Shown: positions 34,111 through 41,883 of the stretch, piece after piece
Numbering within the stretch: position 1 is the first letter of the stretch
Layout: every line of letters begins with the position of its first letter
Assembly: GCA_044377735.1 (NCBI GenBank)
Contig: JBILYK010000001.1
Span: 57,016-121,015 of the forward strand
Source of the DNA: Tabrizicola_A sp044377735
GTDB lineage: Bacteria; Pseudomonadota; Alphaproteobacteria; Rhodobacterales; Rhodobacteraceae
DNA: 64,000 nt
Reading direction: 5' to 3'
Made by a program: the position numbers and the translations under genes
The notes under the pieces: model-generated
Databases searched by the model: none
What the model was told of the DNA's origin: nothing
The model's input: the letters and a program-made list of their open reading frames with translations, nothing else

Positions 34111-34165
34111 GGTGTCGGGACGGATGCCAGACGGATGCCAGACGCAAACCCGACGCTTGCCAGAC
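34111..34165. repeat. Degenerate 11-bp tandem repeats upstream of pyrF
   Basis: Five consecutive 11-bp units each end in GAC: GGTGTCGGGAC, GGATGCCAGAC, GGATGCCAGAC, GCAAACCCGAC, GCTTGCCAGAC. In addition CTGGCATC (34102-34109) and GATGCCAG (34123-34130) form an 8-bp inverted repeat. The array is 94 bp upstream of the pyrF ATG and 70 bp upstream of the divergent unknown gene. Confidence 0.65.
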
Positions 34166-34258
34166 GGGGGTTTTCCATGATTTCAGGACGTTATGCCCAG
34201 TCGCTTGACAAGCAGGGATCTTCCACCCAAACCGCTGCAAATACCGCCGGAGGCCCCA

Positions 34259-34954
34259 ATGTCCGATGACCGCCTGATCGTTGCCCTTGATGTTCCGAAC
34301 GTGGTGCAGGGGCTCGACCTTGCTGCCCGGCTGGGGGACGCGGTCAGCTTTTACAAGATCGGGCTTGGAATGCTGACCGGCGGCGGCTTTGCGCTCGCCA
34401 ATGAGCTGAAGCAAGAGCACGGCAAGCGCATCTTTCTGGACATGAAGCTCTTTGACATCGGCGCCACGATCGAGGCGGCGGTGCGCGGGATTGCCCAGTA
34501 TGATCTGGACTTTCTCACCGTCCATGGTGACCCACAGGTGGTGCGCGCCGCGGTTGAGGGCAAGCGCGGAAAAGACCTGAGAATTCTGGCGGTTACCGTG
34601 CTGACCAGCCTTGATCGCGCTGATCTGGACGCCAATCTCATCAAGCCTGGCGACATCCATGAGATCACCTTGGAACGCGCCGCAAAGGCGCTGGAGGCCG
34701 GGGCCGATGGCGTCATCGCTTCCCCGCAAGAGGCCGCGATGATCCGCGCTTTGCCGCAGGCTAAGGGGCGGCTCATCGTCACCCCTGGGGTGCGTTCGGC
34801 AGGGGCGGCCAGCGGCGACCAGAAACGCATCGCGACCCCCCGTCAGGCGATTGCTGACGGGGCGAACCACATCGTTGTGGGCCGTCCGATCTGGCAGGCG
34901 GCAGACCCCGCCGCCGCTGCCCGTGCGATTGTGGCGGAACTTTCCGGGGTCTGA
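34259..34954 (+). CDS. pyrF: Orotidine 5'-phosphate decarboxylase
   Basis: A 231-residue TIM-barrel enzyme making UMP in the last step of de novo pyrimidine synthesis. It begins MSDDRLIVALDVPN with the first catalytic Asp; the Lys/Asp tetrad is in GKRIFLDMKLFDIGATIEAA; the phosphate-binding end is RLIVTPGVRSAGAASGDQKR and GANHIVVGRPIWQA. The ATG at 34259 follows GGAGG at good spacing. It ends 4 bp before the convergent flavoenzyme gene. Confidence 0.96.
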   Translation: MSDDRLIVALDVPNVVQGLDLAARLGDAVSFYKIGLGMLTGGGFALANELKQEHGKRIFLDMKLFDIGATIEAAVRGIAQYDLDFLTVHGDPQVVRAAVEGKRGKDLRILAVTVLTSLDRADLDANLIKPGDIHEITLERAAKALEAGADGVIASPQEAAMIRALPQAKGRLIVTPGVRSAGAASGDQKRIATPRQAIADGANHIVVGRPIWQAADPAAAARAIVAELSGV

Positions 34955-34958
34955 CCCT

Positions 34959-36998
34959 TTACAGATCCTTCACCAGTCGCAGCGCATCATAAATCGCGGC
35001 ATGGGTGTTGCGACTTTCGACGGCATCGCCAATGCGGAACAGCTTGAATCCTTTCGGCCCACCATTCAGCATCTGCGGCTTGCCCGCAACCAACGCCTCA
35101 TAATCCACCGCGCCCAGGTTTTCCGATTGCGGCTTCAAATCGAAATACAGGTCGGCCAAAGGCTGGGTGCCGTGGTTCACGACGATCTGGTCAAACTGCC
35201 GCTCTTGCGCCAGTTTCAGATAGTCTGATCCGATCACAGCGGTCAGATGATTGCCCGATTTCTTGGCGCCAGTCAGACGGTAAGTCACTGTAAAGGTGAC
35301 ATTTTTATCCTGAATCGCCCGCATATAGGGCACAAGGTTCATCGCCATAACCTCGGGTGCAAAGCTGCGGTCGGGGGTCATGATTTCCACCGTCGCCCCG
35401 GCTTCGGCCAAGGCCTGCGCGGCTTGCAGTGCGGTGTGATCGCCCGCGTCATCATACAAAAGCACGTTCTGCCCCGGCTTCACATCGCCCGACAGAATGT
35501 CCCAGGCGGTGACGGTCAGATCATTGCCAAACTCAAGAATGTCCTTCTCCGGCAGGCCCCCGGTGGCGATGATCACCACATCGGGCTTTTCGGCCAGAAT
35601 ATCCCCGGCTTCGGCAAAGGTGTTGAACCGGAACTCCACATCCCGCGCCGCCGCTTGGGCCATGCGCCAATCAATGATGCCGATCATTTCCGACCGCCTC
35701 TTCGTCCGGGCGGTCAGGCGGACCTGACCTCCCGGCTCATCGGCGGCCTCAAACACCACCACGCGGTGACCGCGTTCGGCCGCCACGCGCGCGGCCTCCA
35801 GCCCGGCCGGGCCAGCGCCGACCACCACCACCTTTTTCGCCGTCTCGGCGCGGGGGATGGTGTGGGGCACGGTTTCCTCACGCCCCGTCGCCGGGTTGTG
35901 GATACACAGGGCCATACCGCCCTGATAAATCCTGTCCAGACAATAGGTTGCGCCAACGCAGGGGCGAATATCCTCTTCGCGCCCTTCCACGATTTTCTGC
36001 ACAATATGCGGGTCGGCCATATGCGCCCGCGTCATGCCGACCATATCCAACTGCCCCGACGACACCGCAAAACGCGCAGTCGCCACATCGGCAATACGGG
36101 CGGCATGGAAGGTGGGCAGGCCCACCTCAGCCTTGATCCGCCCCGCAAGATCAAGGTGGGGCGAGGATTTCATCCCCTGAATAGGAATCACATCCGTCAT
36201 CGCTGGATCGGTATGAATCCGCCCCCGGATGATGTTGACGAAATCAACAAGACCCGAGGCTTTGAACCGCCGCGCCATCTCAACGCCTTCCTCCACTGGA
36301 AGGCCCCCCGGCGCATCTTCATCCGCGACATAGCGCATGCCCAACAGGAACTTTGGCCCCACCCGGTCGCGGCAGGCCTGCAGAACGTCAAAGGCAAACC
36401 GCAGGCGGTTATCAAGGCTGGAGGCATCATAGGGACCAGCAGGCATGCCATTGGTCAACGGGCTGATGAACTGGTCCATCAGGTGGCCGTAACATTCAAA
36501 CTCCACCCCATCGACACCCGCCGCCGCCATGCGTTCGGCGGCATCGGCGTAATCCTTGACCACACGGGAAATATCCCAATCTTCCATGACCTTGGGAAAG
36601 GCGCGGTGCGACGGTTCGCGCGTGGGGCCAGCGGCCAGAACCGGCAGCCAATCGCCTTTGTCCCAACGCGTGCGACGGCCAAGGTGCGAGAGCTGGATCA
36701 TCACCGCCGCCCCCGCCTCATGGCAGTCATCGGTCAGGCGCTTCATCCACGGCACGATCTCGTCTTTCCAGACCAGAAGGTTGGTGAACACCGGCGGGCT
36801 GTCGCGCGACACGCTGGCCGAACCTGCCGTCATCACCATGGCCACACCCGCCTTGGCGCGCTCTAGGTGATAAAGTCGGTAACGATCTTTTGGCATACCA
36901 TCTTCACCATAGGCCGGTTCATGGCTGGTGGTCATGATGCGGTTGCGCAGCGTCAGGTGCTTAAGCTGATAGGGCTGCAAAAGCGGATCGTTAGACAT
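34959..36998 (-). CDS. DgcA/N-methylproline demethylase-like Fe-S flavoenzyme
   Basis: A 679-residue two-part protein of the old-yellow-enzyme/trimethylamine dehydrogenase family. Residues about 1-370 are an FMN TIM barrel (LLQPYQLKHLTLRNRIMTTS, GVDGVEFECYGHLMDQFISP), then a cysteine motif RPCVGATYCLDRIYQGGMAL with C, then a FAD/NAD domain (KKVVVVGAGPAGLEAARVAA). Usual 4Fe-4S family members have CxxCxxxC; here the second Cys is Ala, leaving three cysteines, which I associate with the dimethylglycine/N-methylproline demethylase branch. It probably removes N-methyl groups in betaine catabolism, but the substrate is not provable from sequence. ATG at 36998 follows GGAG. Divergent TetR gene upstream. 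Confidence 0.82.
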   Translation of the reverse strand: MSNDPLLQPYQLKHLTLRNRIMTTSHEPAYGEDGMPKDRYRLYHLERAKAGVAMVMTAGSASVSRDSPPVFTNLLVWKDEIVPWMKRLTDDCHEAGAAVMIQLSHLGRRTRWDKGDWLPVLAAGPTREPSHRAFPKVMEDWDISRVVKDYADAAERMAAAGVDGVEFECYGHLMDQFISPLTNGMPAGPYDASSLDNRLRFAFDVLQACRDRVGPKFLLGMRYVADEDAPGGLPVEEGVEMARRFKASGLVDFVNIIRGRIHTDPAMTDVIPIQGMKSSPHLDLAGRIKAEVGLPTFHAARIADVATARFAVSSGQLDMVGMTRAHMADPHIVQKIVEGREEDIRPCVGATYCLDRIYQGGMALCIHNPATGREETVPHTIPRAETAKKVVVVGAGPAGLEAARVAAERGHRVVVFEAADEPGGQVRLTARTKRRSEMIGIIDWRMAQAAARDVEFRFNTFAEAGDILAEKPDVVIIATGGLPEKDILEFGNDLTVTAWDILSGDVKPGQNVLLYDDAGDHTALQAAQALAEAGATVEIMTPDRSFAPEVMAMNLVPYMRAIQDKNVTFTVTYRLTGAKKSGNHLTAVIGSDYLKLAQERQFDQIVVNHGTQPLADLYFDLKPQSENLGAVDYEALVAGKPQMLNGGPKGFKLFRIGDAVESRNTHAAIYDALRLVKDL

Positions 36999-37057
36999 GG
37001 GCTTTCTCCAGAGATGGGCCAAGATTATGGGCTGCACCGCGCAAGTCAATCAGAAAG

Positions 37058-37073
37058 TCGACACTGGTGTCGA
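37058..37073. promoter_or_regulatory. Palindromic operator between the demethylase-like gene and tetR
   Basis: TCGACAC-TG-GTGTCGA is a 7-2-7 perfect inverted repeat in the 137-bp gap between the divergent genes, 59 bp upstream of the flavoenzyme start and 62 bp upstream of the TetR start. This is the expected arrangement for a TetR regulator controlling itself and its neighbour. Confidence 0.65.
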
Positions 37074-37135
37074 GTTTCCAGAACCGTGGGATTGTCGGGT
37101 TGCGGCAGGGGGCCAAACTGCCTAGGCTCGCCTCC

Positions 37136-37786
37136 ATGGACACCCCTGCACCCAATGAGCGCGGCTGGCGCGGCTCGGCCGATCTGTGGCTGGATGCTGC
37201 CTATCAGCTTTTGGTCGAAGGCGGGGTTGAGGCGGTCAAGGTCATGCCGCTGGCGGAAAAGCTGGGCCTGTCACGCACAAGTTTCTATTGGCACTTTGCC
37301 GACCGTGAGGCGCTGTTGGATGGGCTGGTGGCGCGGTGGCAAAGCCGCAACACCGCCAATCTCGTTCGCCAGACCGAAGCGCCAGCGGTTACGATCACCG
37401 AGGCGGTTCTGAACCTGTTTGATTGCTGGATCATACAGGATCTGTTCGACAGCCGTCTGGAATTTGCCATCCGCACGTGGGCGCTGACCGATCCGGCTCT
37501 GGCCAAGATCTTGGCCACAGCAGATGCCTCACGGATCGCGGCGATCAAGGCAATGTTCGTGCGTTTTGACTATCCCGATGCCGAGGCCGACATCCGCGCC
37601 CATACCGTCTATCTGACGCAGATCGGCTATATCTCGATGCGGGTCGATGAACCGTTGTCGCCTCGACTTGACCGTATCCCGCCCTATGCGCTGACCTTTA
37701 CCGGACATGCGCCCAGCGCGGCCGAGGTCAAATCCTTTCGGGCGCGGCACATTCAGGCCAATCGCATCAGCAAATCCAGCAACTGA
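37136..37786 (+). CDS. TetR-family transcriptional regulator
   Basis: A 216-residue regulator. The N-terminal helix-turn-helix reads DLWLDAAYQLLVEGGVEAVK, VMPLAEKLGLSRTSFYWHFA, DREALLDGLVARW; the rest is the helical ligand-binding part. The ATG at 37136 is chosen over the longer frame because it puts the DNA-binding domain at the usual distance from the start; no ribosome binding site is obvious, so the mRNA may be leaderless. It probably controls the divergent demethylase-like gene through the palindrome between them. Its 3' end overlaps the convergent MarR gene by 34 bp. Confidence 0.88.
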   Translation: MDTPAPNERGWRGSADLWLDAAYQLLVEGGVEAVKVMPLAEKLGLSRTSFYWHFADREALLDGLVARWQSRNTANLVRQTEAPAVTITEAVLNLFDCWIIQDLFDSRLEFAIRTWALTDPALAKILATADASRIAAIKAMFVRFDYPDAEADIRAHTVYLTQIGYISMRVDEPLSPRLDRIPPYALTFTGHAPSAAEVKSFRARHIQANRISKSSN

Positions 37787-38169
37787 CGCTGTTCTGCTTC
37801 GGAAAGCGGCCCAAGGGTTCGGGCAGAGACTTCAAGCGCGGTGGGAACCAGCCGCAAGAACACGGCGCGCCCCTCACCAGACAGATCCACCGTCAGCCGT
37901 CGACGGTCATCAGGATCGGGAAAGGTGCTGACCAGCCCTTGCCGCGCCAGACGGTCGACAACGCCCTTGATCGTCGCCGCATCGAGTGCGGTCTCGCGGC
38001 CCAGCGCGTTCTGCGACTGGGGGCCAAGCTCGGCCAGCCGGGCGAGAACGGCGAACTGGGTCGTTGTCACCTCGGGGATCGCTTCGGAAAACAGCGCAAG
38101 ATGCCGCTGTGTCACCCGGCGCAACACATAGCCAATCTGAGCGTCAAGGACATAGGGTCTTTGGGTCAT
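37753..38169 (-). CDS. MarR-family transcriptional regulator
   Basis: A 138-residue winged-helix regulator: helical dimerisation ends, the recognition part LGRETALDAATIKGVVDRLA and the beta-wing LVSTFPDPDDRRRLTVDLSG. MarR proteins usually repress a divergent catabolic operon and are released by an aromatic or other ligand. Here the divergent operon begins 114 bp away with a molybdenum hydroxylase and the gap has a MarR-type palindrome, so this is the probable operon regulator. The ATG at 38169 (MTQRPYVLDAQIGYVLRRVT) is preferred over the one seven codons upstream. Confidence 0.88.
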   Translation of the reverse strand: MTQRPYVLDAQIGYVLRRVTQRHLALFSEAIPEVTTTQFAVLARLAELGPQSQNALGRETALDAATIKGVVDRLARQGLVSTFPDPDDRRRLTVDLSGEGRAVFLRLVPTALEVSARTLGPLSEAEQRQLLDLLMRLA

Positions 38170-38256
38170 ACGTTCGGGATAGACCCCCATCCGCCCCCTT
38201 GCAAGAACCTTGCGATCTGCGGCGTTGACAGCGGGCCATTCCTAGATGCAATCTGC

Positions 38257-38266
38257 TTGCATGCAA
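38257..38266. promoter_or_regulatory. MarR-type palindrome ahead of the molybdenum hydroxylase operon
   Basis: TTGCATGCAA is a perfect 10-bp palindrome, with a further half site ATGCAA at 38246-38251. Similar TTGCATGCAA-type boxes are bound by MarR regulators of aromatic catabolism. A TTGACA hexamer at 38225-38230 may be the -35 element of the operon promoter, with the palindrome near the start point, 18 bp before the first ATG. Confidence 0.6.
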
Positions 38267-38283
38267 ACAATTCCGGATCGCGC

Positions 38284-39108
38284 ATGACCGCCTATGCCCG
38301 CCCCGCAGACCTTGATCTTGCGCTGGCGCTTTTGTCCGACGGGCCACGGCGCATTCTGGCCGGGGGGACCGATCTTTATCCCGGTGCGGGCGCGCAGCTT
38401 GACGGGCCTGTTCTGGACATAACCGCGTTGCCCACCTTGCGCGGCATCACGCTGAATGAGGGCCTGCGCATTGGTGCGGCCACCACTTGGGCCGAGATTG
38501 CAGCCGCGGATTTGCCGCCTGCACTTCGCGGCTTGCAGCAGGCGGCACTGCAGATCGGTGCCCGTCAGATTCAAAACACCGGCAGCCTTGGCGGCAACCT
38601 GTGCAACGCCTCTCCGGCCGCCGATGGCGTACCGCCGCTGTTGACGCTGGATGCCGTGGTTGAACTGCAGGCGAAGCACGGCACAAGGACCCTCCCACTG
38701 GCTGAATTCATCCTTGGCCCGCGCAAGACCGCCCTTGCCCCCGGCGAAATCCTTGCCGCCGTTCATGTGCCTGCCTTGGCACTTTCCGGTCGTGGCGCAT
38801 TTCTGAAGCTGGGCGCGCGGGCTTATCTTGTGATCTCGATTGCTATGGCCTCCGTGCGGGTTTTGGTGTCGCAAGGCATCGTGACCGAGGCAGCGATTGC
38901 CGTCGGTGCCTGCTCTCCCGTCGCCCGTCGTTTGCCATTGCTGGAACGCGCGCTGATCGGCGCGCCCGTGGCTGCCTTGCCCGACCTGGTAACGCGAGAG
39001 GCTGTCGCTACCGCCCTTGACCCCATCGACGACGTTCGCGCGACTGCCGGGTATCGGGCCGAGGCCGCGGCCGAACTTGTGCAACGCCTGCTGCGGGGGG
39101 TCGCATGA
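38284..39108 (+). CDS. Molybdenum hydroxylase FAD-binding subunit (CoxM/XdhB-like)
   Basis: A 274-residue medium subunit of a xanthine dehydrogenase-family enzyme. The FAD-binding motifs are RRILAGGTDLYPGAGAQL and IQNTGSLGGNLCNASPAADG with the conserved PPLLTLDAVVELQ. It accepts electrons from the 2Fe-2S clusters of its partner. It starts MTAYARPADLDLALALLSDG (ATG 38284), is the first gene after the MarR palindrome and overlaps the next gene by 4 bp (ATGA). Confidence 0.92.
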   Translation: MTAYARPADLDLALALLSDGPRRILAGGTDLYPGAGAQLDGPVLDITALPTLRGITLNEGLRIGAATTWAEIAAADLPPALRGLQQAALQIGARQIQNTGSLGGNLCNASPAADGVPPLLTLDAVVELQAKHGTRTLPLAEFILGPRKTALAPGEILAAVHVPALALSGRGAFLKLGARAYLVISIAMASVRVLVSQGIVTEAAIAVGACSPVARRLPLLERALIGAPVAALPDLVTREAVATALDPIDDVRATAGYRAEAAAELVQRLLRGVA

Positions 39109-41795
39109 TCTCATTCTCTCTCAATGGCAGGCCAGTCTCTGTCGACGCCCCGCCGACCTTGCGTCTCAGCGAAGCCCTGCGCGAAAACCTTGGCCAGCGT
39201 GGCACCAAGGTGGGCTGCGATGCGGGGGATTGCGGCGCTTGCACTGTTTTGGTCGATGGCCGTTCGGTCTGCGCCTGTCTGATGCCGGTCGCCCAGGTCG
39301 CCGGAGCGCGGGTGGAAACGGTCGAGGCCGAGACCCCGGTTCTGACGCGGCTGCGCGCCGCCTTTCTGCGCCATGGTGCGGCGCAATGCGGGATCTGCAC
39401 GCCCGGCATGTTGATGTCTGCGGCAGAACTCTTGGCCACAACGCCCCGCCCGACCGAGGCCGAGGCCGAAGAGGCGCTGGGCGGTGTGTTGTGCCGCTGC
39501 ACCGGCTATCGCAAGATCCTGACGGCGGTCTGTGATGCCTGGCGCGATGCGCCACCCGCCGCAACGTTCGAAGGCCACCCGCTTGGGGCCCGGTTGGAGC
39601 GGTTGGATGGTGCGGCCAAAGTCGCCGGTGACCTGTTCGGTGCCGATGTGGTGCCAGAAGGGGCCTTGGTGGTGAAGGCCGTCCGCTCGCCTCATCCCCA
39701 TGCCGCCTTTGCCTTTGGGGATCTGGCCGCTTTTGCCGCCCGCCCCGGTGTGGCCGCCGTGTTCACCGCCGCTGACATTCCCGGTCGCAACGCTTTTTCC
39801 GTCATCCCGCCCTTTGCCGACCAACCCGCCGTTGCCGAAAGCCCCGCGCGCTTTCGCGGGGAATGCGTGGCGCTTGTAGCCTTTGAACCGGATGCAGCCC
39901 CCGACCTGTCCGGCTTTCCCGTGCATTGGACAGTGCTGCCCGCGCTGCTCACCCCGGCTGAGGCTGAGGCGCCGGAAGCCCCGCTGCTGCACGTGGGCCG
40001 CGCAAAAAACCTGCTGATTGAAGGCAAGGTGCGAAAGGGCGACGCAGCGGCAGCCTTGGCGGCATCGGCCCATGTCGTCGAAGGGCGATTTGAGACGACC
40101 TATGTCGAACACGCTTATATCGAACCCGAAGCGGGCGCGGCGTGGATGGAGGGCCCGGTTCTGTGCATCCGCGCTTGCACCCAGGCGCCCGTGATGGACC
40201 GCGATGACACTGCCACCATCCTTGGCCTGCCAACGGACCGGGTCCGCATCCTGCCCTCTGCCACGGGTGGCGGGTTCGGCTCCAAGCTGGATGTTTCACT
40301 GCAGCCGCTGATCGGGCTGGTGGCGCTGAAAACCGGGCGACCGTGCCGGATGGTTTACAGCCGCAGCGAAAGCATGGCCTCCACCACCAAACGCCACCCG
40401 GCCGAGATGGAGGGCCGCATCGGGTGCGACACCAACGGCCGCATAACCGGGGTCGACTTTGTCGGTCGGTTCAACACCGGTGCCTATTCCAGCTGGGGCC
40501 CAACCGTGGCCAACCGGGTGCCAGTCCATGTCTCGGGTCCTTATTTCACCCCAGCCATCAGCGCGCGCGCGCGGGCTGTTCATACCCATGGACCGGTCTC
40601 TGGGGCGTTTCGTGGTTTTGGCGTGCCGCAGGCGGCGCTGTGGCAAGAAACGCTGTATGATCGGCTGGCCGACAAGGCCGGGCTTGACCGGCTCGAGTTT
40701 CGCATTCTCAACGCTCTGCGCGATGGACAGGTGTCTGCCACCGGGCAGGTGATGCAGGCGGCGGGCATCGCGGATTGCCTGACGGCGCTGCGCCCGCATT
40801 GGGTGCGCGCCTTGGCCGCCGCTGGTGGCAACGGCCCGGTGAAGCGCGGCGTCGGCGTGGCTTCTTGCTGGTATGGCTGCGGCAACACGGCGCTGCCCAA
40901 TCCCTCAACCATCCGCATCGGCCTTGCGCCCAATGGCCGGGTGATGCTGCATCAAGGTGCGACCGATATCGGGCAGGGGTCAAACACCGTCATCTCTCAG
41001 ATCGCGGCCGAGGCGCTGGGCTTGCCGATTTCCACCTTCTCCCTGATCGGTCCCGATACGTTCCTGACACCCGATGCCGGAAAAACCTCGGCCAGCCGAC
41101 AGACCTTTGTCACGGGACGTGCGGCGCAAGCAGCGGCAACAGCGCTGAGGGCTGGGATCCTGCGGCTGGTCAATGCCGCAGCTGATGCAAACCTCTCCCT
41201 GAACGGCGCAAGCCTGATCATCGCCGACGGCAGCGCGCGCCATGAGGTCAACCTTGCAGATCTGCCCGGCGATACGCACGGCTACGTCCTGACCGCCGAA
41301 GAAACCTACGACCCGCCTACCAAACCTCTCGACGAAAACGGGCAGGGCAGCCCCTATGCCGTCTTTGGCTATGGCGCGCAACTTGTCGAGGTTGAGGTGG
41401 ATACCCGCCTTGGCACCATCCGCCTTGTCAAGATCACCGCCGCCCATGACGTGGGCCGCGCCATCAATCCGACGCTGGTTGAGGGGCAGATCGAAGGCGG
41501 TATTGCCCAAGGCATCGGCATGGCGCTGATGGAAGATTACATCGCAGGCCGGACCGAAAACCTGCATGATTATCTGATCCCAACCACAGGTGACGTGCCA
41601 CCCATCGAAAGCCTGTTGATCGAGGTGCCAGATCCAAACGGCCCCTTCGGTGCCAAGGGCCTTGGCGAACATGTCCTGATCCCAACGGCACCAGCGATTT
41701 TGAACGCCATCCGCCATGCCTGTGGTGCCGAAATCACCCAACTGCCTGCCTTGCCCCATAGGGTTCTGGCGGCCATCCGAAAGGCGCAAGGATGA
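39105..41795 (+). CDS. Molybdenum hydroxylase, fused 2Fe-2S and molybdopterin subunits
   Basis: An 896-residue fusion of the small iron-sulfur and large molybdenum subunits, which are separate genes in most CoxMSL-type enzymes. Residues 1-150: plant-type 2Fe-2S ligands Cys38/43/46/56 (VGCDAGDCGACTVLVDG) and the second cluster at Cys95/98/130/132 (QCGICTPGM, LCRCTGYR). Residues about 155-896: Mo-cofactor domain with SATGGGFGSKLD, SGAFRGFGVPQAALWQE, TDIGQGSNTVISQIAAEALG and the catalytic glutamate in GAKGLGEHVLIPTAPAI. Such enzymes hydroxylate N-heteroaromatic rings or aldehydes with water. The substrate is unknown; the operon suggests an N-heterocycle. Confidence 0.92.
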   Translation: MISFSLNGRPVSVDAPPTLRLSEALRENLGQRGTKVGCDAGDCGACTVLVDGRSVCACLMPVAQVAGARVETVEAETPVLTRLRAAFLRHGAAQCGICTPGMLMSAAELLATTPRPTEAEAEEALGGVLCRCTGYRKILTAVCDAWRDAPPAATFEGHPLGARLERLDGAAKVAGDLFGADVVPEGALVVKAVRSPHPHAAFAFGDLAAFAARPGVAAVFTAADIPGRNAFSVIPPFADQPAVAESPARFRGECVALVAFEPDAAPDLSGFPVHWTVLPALLTPAEAEAPEAPLLHVGRAKNLLIEGKVRKGDAAAALAASAHVVEGRFETTYVEHAYIEPEAGAAWMEGPVLCIRACTQAPVMDRDDTATILGLPTDRVRILPSATGGGFGSKLDVSLQPLIGLVALKTGRPCRMVYSRSESMASTTKRHPAEMEGRIGCDTNGRITGVDFVGRFNTGAYSSWGPTVANRVPVHVSGPYFTPAISARARAVHTHGPVSGAFRGFGVPQAALWQETLYDRLADKAGLDRLEFRILNALRDGQVSATGQVMQAAGIADCLTALRPHWVRALAAAGGNGPVKRGVGVASCWYGCGNTALPNPSTIRIGLAPNGRVMLHQGATDIGQGSNTVISQIAAEALGLPISTFSLIGPDTFLTPDAGKTSASRQTFVTGRAAQAAATALRAGILRLVNAAADANLSLNGASLIIADGSARHEVNLADLPGDTHGYVLTAEETYDPPTKPLDENGQGSPYAVFGYGAQLVEVEVDTRLGTIRLVKITAAHDVGRAINPTLVEGQIEGGIAQGIGMALMEDYIAGRTENLHDYLIPTTGDVPPIESLLIEVPDPNGPFGAKGLGEHVLIPTAPAILNAIRHACGAEITQLPALPHRVLAAIRKAQG

Positions 41796-41800
41796 TAGGA

Positions 41801-41860
41801 TTTGCGCCTTGCGAAATACTCTCGGGGGGGTCCGGGGGGTGGAAAGCCCCCCGGGGCGTC
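41801..41860 (-). repeat. Interspersed hairpin repeat, copy 2 (inside the operon)
   Basis: CCGGGGGG-TGGAAAG-CCCCCCGG (41832-41854) forms an 8-bp stem; on the minus strand it is followed by CCGAGAGTATTTCGCAAGGC, related to the conserved flank of the other copies. It fills most of the 88-bp gap between the molybdenum hydroxylase and the reductase-like gene and could attenuate or stabilise the operon mRNA. Confidence 0.65.
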
Positions 41861-41883
41861 GACAAACACCGCGCGAGGACGCC

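Noticed and set aside
34102..34165. CRISPR-like array
   Set aside because: The units are 11 bp and directly adjacent without spacers; no cas genes are nearby.
35247..36866. A 539-codon plus-strand frame
   Set aside because: Antisense to the demethylase-like gene in a high-GC genome; His/Arg/Gly-rich product with no domain and no ribosome binding site.
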